64,000 nucleotides of DNA from Echinicola strongylocentroti (GTDB lineage Bacteria; Bacteroidota; Bacteroidia; Cytophagales; Cyclobacteriaceae): assembly GCF_003260975.1 (NCBI RefSeq), contig NZ_CP030041.1, positions 1,029,001-1,093,000 of the forward strand, written 5' to 3'. The stretch's first letter is position 1. Every line of letters begins with the position of its first letter. Below the pieces are notes generated by a model, which saw only the letters and a program-made list of their open reading frames with translations, did not search any database and had not been told where the DNA came from. Shown piece after piece: positions 18,736-26,542 of the stretch. The translations under genes and the position numbers were made by a program.

Positions 18736-19740
18736 TTAAAATTTACTCTTTGAATCTACCAATGCTTTACCCCCTTGATGGTGCATGGCGTAGTTAAACC
18801 CAGGATGCACCGCATAAGCACCATGCTCTCCCTCTTTGTTGATCGCCAGAAAACCGGCCTGAATACCTTCAATGCCCTTGTTTTTACGGATCAACCTCTG
18901 TACCGCCTCCTCACATGCCTCTTGGGGGCTCCTCCCCTGACGCATCAATTCAACTATCAGAAAACTACCACAAATTTTGATAATGGACTCACCAAGACCT
19001 GTCGCCGTGGCCGCACCAACTTCATTGTCCACATAAAGTCCTGCTCCGATGATCGGGCTGTCCCCTACTCGTCCGTGCATCTTATACGCTAAACCACTAG
19101 TAGTACATGACCCAGCCAAGTTGCCGTTTTGGTCGAGCCCTATCATACCTATGGTATCGTGGTTTTCAATATTAATGATCGGTTGGTATTCGGATTTCAC
19201 CTTCCACTTTTCATAGGCTTTTTCGGCAGCTGGGCTCAGTTTTTCCTCCTCGATCGGAAATCCCTCCTGAATGGCAAATTGTCGTGCCCCTTCTCCAGCC
19301 AACATCACATGGGGAGTATTCTCCATCACTTTCCTGGCCAAAGAAATAGGGTGCTTCACCTGACGCACAAAACAAACAGAACCGCATGAACCATCCCCTT
19401 TCATAATGGAGGCGTCCAAGGTGACAATTCCTTCTCTATCAGGCAAGCCCTGCAAACCCACTGATAAGTTCTTCAGGTCATTTTCGGTCACCATCACCCC
19501 TTTCTCCACAGCATCTACAATACTTCCTGTTGCTCCCAAAACCTCCCAAGCCTTGTCATTGGCAGGCATTCCGTGGTTCCAGGTGGACAAGATCAGGGGT
19601 TGGTGCTTTTCCCCTTTTCTTCTTTTGGCCAATTTTCCCAAAGATCCCTGCATGGAGCCTGGTAAAATAAGTGCCGAGGACAAAAGTGTGTTTTTTAGAA
19701 ATCTTCTTCTATCTGACATGTTGGTTTCTTTACTGTTCAT
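18736..19740 (-). CDS. N4-(beta-N-acetylglucosaminyl)-L-asparaginase (glycosylasparaginase), Tat-exported
   Basis: 334 residues, an Ntn-hydrolase that cleaves the GlcNAc-asparagine bond of N-linked glycopeptides and matures by autocleavage. The expected nucleophile Thr is in NHDTIGMIGLDQNGN (about residue 200), where the cut falls before Thr. Substrate-site motifs GRVGDSPIIGAGLYVDN and GAATATGLGE follow. The N-terminus has a twin-arginine signal (SDRRRFLKNTLLSSALILPG), so it should be exported folded; a tatA gene lies at 43097. It is the first gene of a group with cutC and the lipoprotein, and neighbouring cutC is common in Bacteroidota. Confidence 0.92.
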   Translation of the reverse strand: MNSKETNMSDRRRFLKNTLLSSALILPGSMQGSLGKLAKRRKGEKHQPLILSTWNHGMPANDKAWEVLGATGSIVDAVEKGVMVTENDLKNLSVGLQGLPDREGIVTLDASIMKGDGSCGSVCFVRQVKHPISLARKVMENTPHVMLAGEGARQFAIQEGFPIEEEKLSPAAEKAYEKWKVKSEYQPIINIENHDTIGMIGLDQNGNLAGSCTTSGLAYKMHGRVGDSPIIGAGLYVDNEVGAATATGLGESIIKICGSFLIVELMRQGRSPQEACEEAVQRLIRKNKGIEGIQAGFLAINKEGEHGAYAVHPGFNYAMHHQGGKALVDSKSKF

Positions 19741-19850
19741 ATTACATCGAAAAATAGCTATTTTTATAGAGAAATAATACTTACTCCGAGCAAATAAACT
19801 ATTTTTTCAAGTAACTAAATCGATAAACAAATAAATTTCAAGTAAGTAAC

Positions 19851-19882
19851 AAAAAAGCACCGCCTGCTGACGGTGCTTTTTT
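19851..19882 (-). terminator. Intrinsic terminator after the TPR lipoprotein gene
   Basis: A 12-bp perfect stem (AAAAAAGCACCG / CGGTGCTTTTTT) has an 8-nt loop and A/T runs on both sides. It lies about 45 bp past the stop of the minus-strand gene at 19927. Confidence 0.85.
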
Positions 19883-19926
19883 GGGAAGGTGATCCTCCCC
19901 AGTCCGAAACATCTATTTCGTCTTTC

Positions 19927-21729
19927 TTACTTTATGGCCTCTATGTATTTTTGGTCATCAAAATAATCCTTGAATTCCAAGTCTGTGGCTGCTCTTCGTT
20001 TGAGATAAGGACTGCGTTGGGCAGCTTTTCTTAGGTTTTCATAAAGTCTCTCTTCATCACTGTTCTGGGCAGCTACCAATGCCAACCCATAAAAAGCATA
20101 ACCGAATTCCATATTGCTCAAGGCGCTTTCTTCAAAACTAATGGCTGCTTGTCCATAATCCTCAGCCAGAAAATAGGCCAAGCCTTTATTAAATAGGTTA
20201 GTAGCGGTTTCTGGTGCCTTGTCAAGTCTCAAGGTAGCCAACTTATAATCACCTCTAATGATATCCAGTGCTCCTCTTTTTCCCTCGTTGAAGCTTTGAA
20301 ACTCGGGAATGCTCTTGGCAAGGGCATTGGCTTGGGAAATTTCGAGGTAAGCAGCGCCATAATCCCCCCACATCAGGTAAGCCTGTCCCATATTATGACT
20401 GGCCTGTGCACTTTCATTGATTTCATTGGACATTCTAAAAAGCCTCATGGCTTCATTGACCTTTTGGTTTTTGTCACTGATTTTGATCATGCGGTGGGCT
20501 TGGTTCAGGTAGACCACTCCGAGATTATTATAGGCCAGTGCCGACCCGTGCTTTTTAAGCATGGCTTCATAAATGAGCTGTTTTTCCTTCAGGCCGGGAT
20601 TAAATTCCGCAGCTCGTGCCAATTCTGCTTCCGTAAGTTCATCTCCACTAGCTGTACCTTTAATATACATGTTGGCCATTGCGGATATTTCAGGGTCACT
20701 TCTCCTATCCTGTGCCATCATCACCATGACTTTTGCCATCTGCATCTGACTGAATTTCTCTCTGGCAAAACGGTCATACGAATCAATCTCCTTCAGCTGT
20801 TCTACCTTCTCTTCATAGCTGTCTTCTGCATAGATCACATCAAAATAACGGTCCCGCTCCGCCATGTCTATCCCCTCAAATGTCCTTAACAGGTGCCTGA
20901 ACAATAGCCAATCAGGCTCCTTTCGCTGAAGCTCTATCTCCACATCGCTTAGGGCACCTTGGTATCCCAGCTTCTTCAGCTGTGTCCTGACTTGCTGCTC
21001 TGCGACTTGGGTCCTGGTGGCTGCCAAAGAGCTGTAGTCTTTCTCGTCAGGGGAAGCCATTCCCACTATGATGATTTTCTGGATATCCTCACCCTTTTCT
21101 ACCATGCTCCTCAATTGACTGATAAATGCACCATTGGAGGAGGACGGGTTGGCCTGGGCGGCATTTTTTGCGAAATAATAATTGACCTCATGGGAAGCCA
21201 TATTCATAAAATCATCATCATAACTCATGTAAGCACCCACATCTGGGATATTTTCTCCAGGAACAAACTGCCCCACCCTCACCAGATTGACCGTGCTGAT
21301 GATGCCATTGGCTAACGTGATATAAGGGGTGCTGAAGGTTTTTCCGGATTCCACCTCCTCCAATAGACCTTTAATTCTCAGCTCTCCACGATCCATTCCC
21401 TCCATATAGGGGAAGGACATGTTTCTAATAATCTCCACAGCCTGTCCAGCACCTGCCAGATCACTTGCATCTACGGTGATTTCCTCCAAGGGAAGTGCTC
21501 CTTCACCGTACTGGTATTCTGGCAATAAAGTGTAGGTCCTTTCTTCAGAAACCAAACCCGCAGGAATGGTGGCACGTAATTTGAACCGGACGGAATCGTT
21601 GTGCAATACTAATGGGTCTTTATCTACCGTTATGGAAGGTAGGCCAGACTTGTCAAAAAGTGATTGTGTGCTGCATGACATCCAAAACACTGAAAAGCAA
21701 ACCATTAAAATCTTAAATGGATAATTCAT
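19927..21729 (-). CDS. TPR lipoprotein with an OmpA-like middle region
   Basis: 600 residues from the ATG at 21729. A start 63 bp upstream is possible but would bury the signal peptide. The signal ends in a lipobox (FWMSC), so it is a lipidated envelope protein. The N-terminal third is beta-rich. The centre (YYFAKNAAQ...IIIVGMASPDEKDYSSLAATRTQVAEQQV) resembles the OmpA peptidoglycan-binding fold. The C-terminal part has tetratricopeptide repeats (ALAYNNLGVVYLNQA, ASHNMGQAYLMWGDYGAA, NLFNKGLAYFLAEDYGQAAISFEE). It is probably an envelope scaffold and the exact role is unknown. It stands alone. Confidence 0.78.
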   Translation of the reverse strand: MNYPFKILMVCFSVFWMSCSTQSLFDKSGLPSITVDKDPLVLHNDSVRFKLRATIPAGLVSEERTYTLLPEYQYGEGALPLEEITVDASDLAGAGQAVEIIRNMSFPYMEGMDRGELRIKGLLEEVESGKTFSTPYITLANGIISTVNLVRVGQFVPGENIPDVGAYMSYDDDFMNMASHEVNYYFAKNAAQANPSSSNGAFISQLRSMVEKGEDIQKIIIVGMASPDEKDYSSLAATRTQVAEQQVRTQLKKLGYQGALSDVEIELQRKEPDWLLFRHLLRTFEGIDMAERDRYFDVIYAEDSYEEKVEQLKEIDSYDRFAREKFSQMQMAKVMVMMAQDRRSDPEISAMANMYIKGTASGDELTEAELARAAEFNPGLKEKQLIYEAMLKKHGSALAYNNLGVVYLNQAHRMIKISDKNQKVNEAMRLFRMSNEINESAQASHNMGQAYLMWGDYGAAYLEISQANALAKSIPEFQSFNEGKRGALDIIRGDYKLATLRLDKAPETATNLFNKGLAYFLAEDYGQAAISFEESALSNMEFGYAFYGLALVAAQNSDEERLYENLRKAAQRSPYLKRRAATDLEFKDYFDDQKYIEAIK

Positions 21730-21807
21730 AAACTGTTTAGGCTTGAGGTGGTTTATTAGAATATTCATTATATTTTCATTACTTTTAGACAATATTTAAA
21801 ATCCGCA

Positions 21808-22029
21808 ATGATGGAAAAACTGAAAATATTCTTTGAAGACAGAGCATTTGGCGTTTGTTCCAAACTGGGCGAAAAACTAAATTTTCCAATTGACGGCATT
21901 CGCCTGTTCTTTATCTACACATCCTTTATCACATTAGGGTCACCGATTATCATCTATGTGACCATGGCCATGCTGATGAAAGTGCGGAAATTTTTCCGCA
22001 AGAGTAACAATCCTGTGCTTTTTGATTAA
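21808..22029 (+). CDS. Small PspC-like membrane protein
   Basis: 73 residues. FGVCSKLGEKLNFPIDGIRL is the PspC start signature, in which a glycine-rich loop is followed by an amphipathic helix. One long hydrophobic helix (about 34-56) follows, then a basic tail. Full PspC proteins take part in the phage-shock envelope stress response; this is a minimal stand-alone version. It diverges from the TPR lipoprotein and its last 4 bases overlap the convergent glycosyltransferase gene. Confidence 0.78.
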   Translation: MMEKLKIFFEDRAFGVCSKLGEKLNFPIDGIRLFFIYTSFITLGSPIIIYVTMAMLMKVRKFFRKSNNPVLFD

Positions 22030-23032
22030 AGCTCCGGATAGTTTTTCCTTCCTAACAAATAATAGGAAAGCACTACCGAATACACTTCCTTATTGGCCTT
22101 CTGGAAAGGCAATTTTAATGCCAAAGCGCTATCCCCGCTTGGCCTTCTCCGCATTTTAAAAAAATCACGGTAGGCCTTCACCACTTCCTTGGCATGTGCG
22201 GCTTTTCCAGAAAGGGCAAAATGAACCGATGCCGCCATATCAAAAAAAAACCGCAGCAGCATCACACCTATAAAACCTCCCTTGGTCATGTTCCCATAAA
22301 GCATCAATAAGTTGTTTCGAAAATTCAGGTAAGTCTTATAGGGACTTGTCCTCGCCAAAGTCCCTCCTCCCACATGGTAAACCGTAACTTGGCCGAAATA
22401 CCCTAGCTTCCACCCTTTCCGGGCCATCCTCCAGCAAAGGTCTATTTCCTCCATATGGGCAAAAAAATCTGTCGTAAAACCTCCCATTTCGTGAAAAACA
22501 GCCGATCGTGTGGCAAAGCAGGCTCCTGAAGCCCAGTCCACTTGCACTTCATCATCATACTGGCCCCTGTCCTGTTCCAGCGTATCCAATATCCTCCCCT
22601 GCAATAAGGATACCCCAATCTATCAATATAGCCACCACCAGCTCCAGCATAATCAAAAAGCAATTTGTCCTGCTGGGAAAGGATTTTAGGCTGCACTGAG
22701 GCATAATCTTCATGACAATCTAACCATTGGACCAAGGCCTTATCCCACCCGGAACTGACCTCCACATCGGAGTTGAGCAGGATATAATATCGGTATTGAC
22801 CTTCCAGCTTACCAAGTGCCTTATTATAACCTTCACTGTAGCCGTAGTTCTGGGAAAGGAGAATAAGTGGCACAGATGAAAAGTGCGATTTCATCAGCTT
22901 CACAGATCCATCGGTACTATGATTATCTGCTACGATCACATCAAAAAAACTATTGGTCAATACACTGGGCAGAAATTGCCGAAGCATTCCTTCCCCATTG
23001 TAATTCAGTATAACGATAACCGCTTCTTTCAT
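22026..23032 (-). pseudogene. Glycosyltransferase family 2 protein, frameshifted
   Basis: Two overlapping ORFs (22442-23032, then 22026-22604) form one GT2 enzyme of about 335 residues. The first carries VIVILNYNGEG, ADNHSTDGS and LLNSDVEV (the DXD-type metal site). The second carries WASGACFATRSAVFHEMGGF and FFAHMEEIDLCWR (the catalytic ED/CWR region) and a hydrophobic tail. Adding one base to the four C at 22596-22599 joins PYCRG to RILDTLEQD in frame. COG1216-type enzymes make surface glycans. The break is the second missing base in a G tract within about 4 kb, so a sequencing error is as likely as a real null allele. Confidence 0.85.
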
Positions 23033-23118
23033 GTGTTCATAAGTGATTTAATAGGGTCACATGGAACCTCACAGGAATAATACACCCCTTCTGTAATTGG
23101 CTTTTGCCATGACCGACT

Positions 23119-23454
23119 TCATCCAAACATGCTCCCCATGTCCATTCCTGGAATATTGGGCATCATTCCTTCAGTGGCTTTTTGCATCTCTTCCTTGATG
23201 GTCTTGTCCATGCTTTCATAAGCCTTGTTGGCAGCTGCCACGATCAGGTCTTTGAGCATATCCTTGTCTTCCGGGGTCATCAGGCTTTCATCAATGGCAA
23301 TGTCCACCATCTGTCGGTGACCATTGACGATGACCTTGACCATCCCTGCCCCCGCTTCACCCTCGGCGGTAAGATGAACCAGCTCAGCCTGCTTTTCCTT
23401 GATCTTGGCCTGTGCTTCCTTCACCTTATTCATGATATTCATAAAATCAAACAT
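23119..23454 (-). CDS. YbaB/EbfC family nucleoid-associated protein
   Basis: 111 residues. The N-terminal helix is Lys/Glu-rich (MNKVKEAQAKIKEKQAELVHL). The beta hairpin follows (GEAGAGMVKVIVNGHRQMVDIAIDESL), then the paired helices (EDKDMLKDLIVAAANKAYESMDKTIKEEMQKAT) and a Met/Gly/Pro tail. This is the full YbaB layout. The family binds DNA as a dimer and is usually near recombination or replication genes. Here it lies between the glycosyltransferase and hisS on the same strand. Confidence 0.93.
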   Translation of the reverse strand: MFDFMNIMNKVKEAQAKIKEKQAELVHLTAEGEAGAGMVKVIVNGHRQMVDIAIDESLMTPEDKDMLKDLIVAAANKAYESMDKTIKEEMQKATEGMMPNIPGMDMGSMFG

Positions 23455-23590
23455 AACTCTCGCTCTTTAATTGAATTCCTACTATAACTGATTTTGTACC
23501 CGGTCTCCTCGTGCCCTTCATCCAAGAAATGATGAAGATGCAATATAACCCGGAATATGCATACACCGCGCTTAATCAATCTCTGCTTAC

Positions 23591-24964
23591 CTAACTGGCC
23601 TTGATAATGCCAATGGCCTCTTCCAAGGAATGTAGCTCTTGTGCTCCGGTCTTTAAATTCTTCAAGGCCACCTTATGCGCTGCTATTTCATTGTCTCCAA
23701 TCATCATTACATAAGGGATTTGTTTCTTATCGGCATAATTGAACTGCTTCTTCACCTTGGCCACATCTGGATAAATCTCTGCCGCCAAACCTGCCTTTCT
23801 CAGACTATTAAGTATTTTCAAGCCATAATCCCTGCCCTTCTCATCAAAGTAACCGATCATCACTGATGTGGAGTGAATATCCTCTTCCGGAAACAACCCA
23901 AGCTCATCAAGAACATCATAAATCCTGTCCACACCAAAAGAGAAGCCTACTCCTGACACCCCTTCCAAACCAAATACGCCTGTAAGATTATCGTACCTTC
24001 CACCACCGCTCACAGATCCTATGGATGCGTTATTCACCTTCACTTCGAAAATAGCACCGGTATAATACGACAATCCACGGGCTAGCACAACGTCAAAAAC
24101 CACATGTTCTTGGTGTTCGCCAAATGCCGCCAATAACTCAAATACTTCCTCCAACTCTGCTACTCCTTTAAGTCCTTCCTCACTATTTGCAAGAAAGTCT
24201 TTTAAGTAAGCCAATTTCTCATTGTTACTTCCACCCAATTCTATGATGGGGGCAAGCCTCTGGATCGAATGATCTTCAAAACCGCGCTGGGTCAATTCTT
24301 CCTGAACCTTCTCCCAGCCTATTTTATCCAGTTTATCGATCGCTACACAAAGCTCACTTTCTTTACCAGGCTCCCCGATTACTTCGGATATCCCAGTCAA
24401 GATTTTTCGGTTGTTGACCTTAATATCATAGTCCTTCAGCCTAAGCTCCCCAAACACCCTTCTTATCATCAGAAGGATCTCCGTTTCACAGATGAGGCTG
24501 TCCGTACCCACGACATCAGCATCACACTGATAAAACTCTCTGTATCTGCCCTTTTGAGGCCTGTCTGCACGCCAAACTGGCTGTATCTGATATCGCTTAA
24601 AAGGGAAAGTAATTTCGTTTCTGTTCATCACGACATACCGTGCAAACGGCACCGTAAGATCATACCTTAATCCTTTCTCGGAAACCTTTGGTAACACATG
24701 GGCTATTCCCTTCTCCAAATCTTCTCCAGTCACTTTTTTAAGGTAATCTCCACTATTGAGAACCTTGAACAACAGCTGGTCTCCTTCATCACCATATTTC
24801 CCAGTCAGCACGGATAGGTTTTCCATTGAGGGGGTTTCCAGCTGCTGGTATCCAAAAAGTCGGAAAGTAGCCTTAATGGTGTCTAAAATATAATTTCTTC
24901 GGGCCATTTGTGCAGGCCCAAAATCCCTGGTTCCTTTAGGTAAAGATGGTTTTTGGTTGCTCAT
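23591..24964 (-). CDS. hisS: Histidine--tRNA ligase
   Basis: 457 residues, a class II synthetase that charges tRNA-His. Visible features are KGTRDFGPAQM (N-terminus), motif 2 (YQIQPVWRADRPQKGRYREFYQCD), the histidine-binding ARGLSYYTGAIFEV, motif 3 (SGVGFSFGVDRIYDVL) and a C-terminal anticodon-binding domain (SVMIGYFDEKG to the end). Length and motif order are normal. It is transcribed on the minus strand ahead of ybaB with a 136-bp gap. Confidence 0.97.
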   Translation of the reverse strand: MSNQKPSLPKGTRDFGPAQMARRNYILDTIKATFRLFGYQQLETPSMENLSVLTGKYGDEGDQLLFKVLNSGDYLKKVTGEDLEKGIAHVLPKVSEKGLRYDLTVPFARYVVMNRNEITFPFKRYQIQPVWRADRPQKGRYREFYQCDADVVGTDSLICETEILLMIRRVFGELRLKDYDIKVNNRKILTGISEVIGEPGKESELCVAIDKLDKIGWEKVQEELTQRGFEDHSIQRLAPIIELGGSNNEKLAYLKDFLANSEEGLKGVAELEEVFELLAAFGEHQEHVVFDVVLARGLSYYTGAIFEVKVNNASIGSVSGGGRYDNLTGVFGLEGVSGVGFSFGVDRIYDVLDELGLFPEEDIHSTSVMIGYFDEKGRDYGLKILNSLRKAGLAAEIYPDVAKVKKQFNYADKKQIPYVMMIGDNEIAAHKVALKNLKTGAQELHSLEEAIGIIKAS

Positions 24965-25154
24965 GTATGCTGAATTTTGCCCAAAGGTAAAAAAACTGTT
25001 CGATTAAGTGAAGATTTGTCCAATACCATTGTTACAATTTCGTACTCCTTGCTCCTACTTCACCTCGGCTCAGCTGTTTTATATTGTACACAACGGCGGG
25101 TTGATCCTGAAATCAATATCATTCGGTCAAGTAAACCGCAAAAAAGATCAGACT

Positions 25155-25198
25155 GTAAAAGAAAGAACCGTAGCAGCTGCTACGGTTCTTTCTTTTAC
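25155..25198. terminator. Perfect 44-bp palindrome (probable bidirectional hairpin)
   Basis: The 22-bp arms are perfectly self-complementary with no spacer; the centre is TAGCAG/CTGCTA. It lies between the hisS start and the end of the small gene at 25265, on whose transcript it would form a long hairpin ending in T-rich sequence. It could be a terminator for that gene or a repeat remnant. Confidence 0.6.
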
Positions 25199-25264
25199 GG
25201 TATAGGAATTATTATATGTAATTTTTCACCATATTCTCGCTTTTTTTAGTTCCCTTCCAACTTA

Positions 25265-25474
25265 TTACAATAATAATGCACTACGGATTCCTTCCGCCAA
25301 CTTTCTTCCTAAAGATGGATCTTTTGGCGCTAAAGCTTCCGTTTCGATAGACTTCACTGATGTCTTCTCCCTAATGATTTCCCAAACATTATCCTTGGCC
25401 TCTCTTTCACTACTGGCCTCGGTATGGATCTGAAACTCCACATCATTAATCTCAATTTTTATTAGATACTTCAT
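25265..25474 (-). CDS. Small conserved-looking hypothetical protein
   Basis: 69 residues: a beta-alpha start (MKYLIKIEINDVEFQIHTEA), a helix with charged residues, and a C-terminal helix (SLGRKLAEGIRSALLL). No signal peptide, no membrane segment and no family recognised. Codon usage and the regular secondary-structure pattern make it a likely real gene. It is followed by the 44-bp palindrome. Confidence 0.55.
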   Translation of the reverse strand: MKYLIKIEINDVEFQIHTEASSEREAKDNVWEIIREKTSVKSIETEALAPKDPSLGRKLAEGIRSALLL

Positions 25475-25937
25475 ATCTACATTGTTTTTAAGCAGTTTTT
25501 AACAAAACAATTCAAATCACGATTACATTTTCATGTCACCTGCCACGTATTGGCGCTAATTTTCATTAAAAAATGAATAAAACGTATTTCACATTAACTT
25601 ATTTGTATTTCGTAAATATAATCAAATTACTTTTAATGCAACTATTTTTTTATCTTTTGACATATCACTCCGTTTTATTATACGATAAGAAGCTGCTTAT
25701 CAGATGATAGTCGATGAAATGTAGCCGATCTTAGCTTGATATCACCACATAACATATATGTAAACCAATAACATAATACCAGGTATAAATGTTCAAAATA
25801 ATGAAATTGGTAAAAAATACTATCCAATCACTGTGCCAAAAAAACACCCCGTACCAACCATCTTGCTTTGATCTTAGATCACCTGTAATTTTTTATGCGT
25901 ATCTCCACAGTGCCACCAGTAATCACAGCCAGAAATA
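25475..25937. other. Gene-free AT-rich stretch
   Basis: About 460 bp of AT-rich DNA upstream of the small gene at 25265. No ORF with coding character, RNA gene or clear hairpin was seen. The rest of the gap up to typA is repeat DNA listed separately. Confidence 0.5.
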
Positions 25938-26048
25938 GTAAATAGGTCCTCACAGAAACCATGGAAATCCCCAAAAAGCCGTATTTCATTCTGGGTGTTC
26001 TGTGCGTTCTGTGAGAAATAAAATCTACTGGCAAGAAAACGTATAATC
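25938..26048 (-). repeat. Dispersed intergenic repeat, family A, copy 2 (inverted)
   Basis: This is the inverted partner of 4618-4729. On the minus strand it runs in the same order, from the GATTAT end through CAGAACACCCAGAATGAAA to CCTATTTAC. Differences are scattered substitutions, which suggests old copies of a family rather than a recent duplication. Confidence 0.75.
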
Positions 26049-26128
26049 AACGTGTTTTTTATTCTATATGGAATAATATGGGTAAATTACCCCTAGAAAA
26101 TCCACGATTGAGAATACAGCACTACTTA

Positions 26129-26205
26129 CTTCAGTTCGATTATAAAACCGTCTCCGTACAGTGATCAGAACAGGCACTGCTAGCTTGTCTGGCACCAAAC
26201 AGCCT
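26129..26205 (+). repeat. Dispersed repeat, family B, copy 1
   Basis: About 77 bp starting CTTCAGTTCGATTATAA and ending near CCAAACAGCC. The same order occurs on the minus strand at 63892-63969 (CCTCAGTTCGATTATAA ... CCAAACAGGG), with roughly 75% identity by eye. Confidence 0.65.
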
Positions 26206-26254
26206 TGTCTACAGCCAAACAAGGCTTAGAATGAAGTTTGAGAGGAGATTAAAT

Positions 26255-26428
26255 TTAACCCGGATTATGCGTTAGGAATCGTAGTGAGAGCTGAAATTGC
26301 AAGAAAATCAGTTAGTTTGGAGGTATTAGCGTAGCACCGCTACGGTTATGCCGAAAACTAAGGTGAAACGGCTGATTTTAAAGCAGTTTAAGGTCGCAAC
26401 AGATAGGCTAATGCATATTCCGGGTTTA
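26255..26428. mobile_element. MITE-like element, 174 bp with terminal inverted repeats
   Basis: The left end (TTAACCCGGATTATGCGTT) and the reverse complement of the right end (TTAAACCCGGAATATGCAT) match over about 22 bp with a few differences. The inside has no ORF but contains a short hairpin (GCGTAGC ACC GCTACG near 26330). The same end motif occurs alone at 12657, 23546 and 38134. It sits about 115 bp upstream of typA. Confidence 0.6.
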
Positions 26429-26514
26429 AGCTTCCAAAAAATGGCTGACGGGGATTTTTTCATAAATAGATGTAAACTTTACACAGGCTTAAAAATTATA
26501 CCAAATTTAATTCG

Positions 26515-26522
26515 TACTTTTG
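26515..26522 (+). promoter_or_regulatory. Probable typA promoter -7 box
   Basis: TACTTTTG fits the Bacteroidota -7 consensus TAnnTTTG and lies 20 bp before the typA ATG. No clear TTG -33 box is seen at the normal spacing. Confidence 0.45.
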
Positions 26523-26542
26523 CAACTTAATTAATCCTTATC

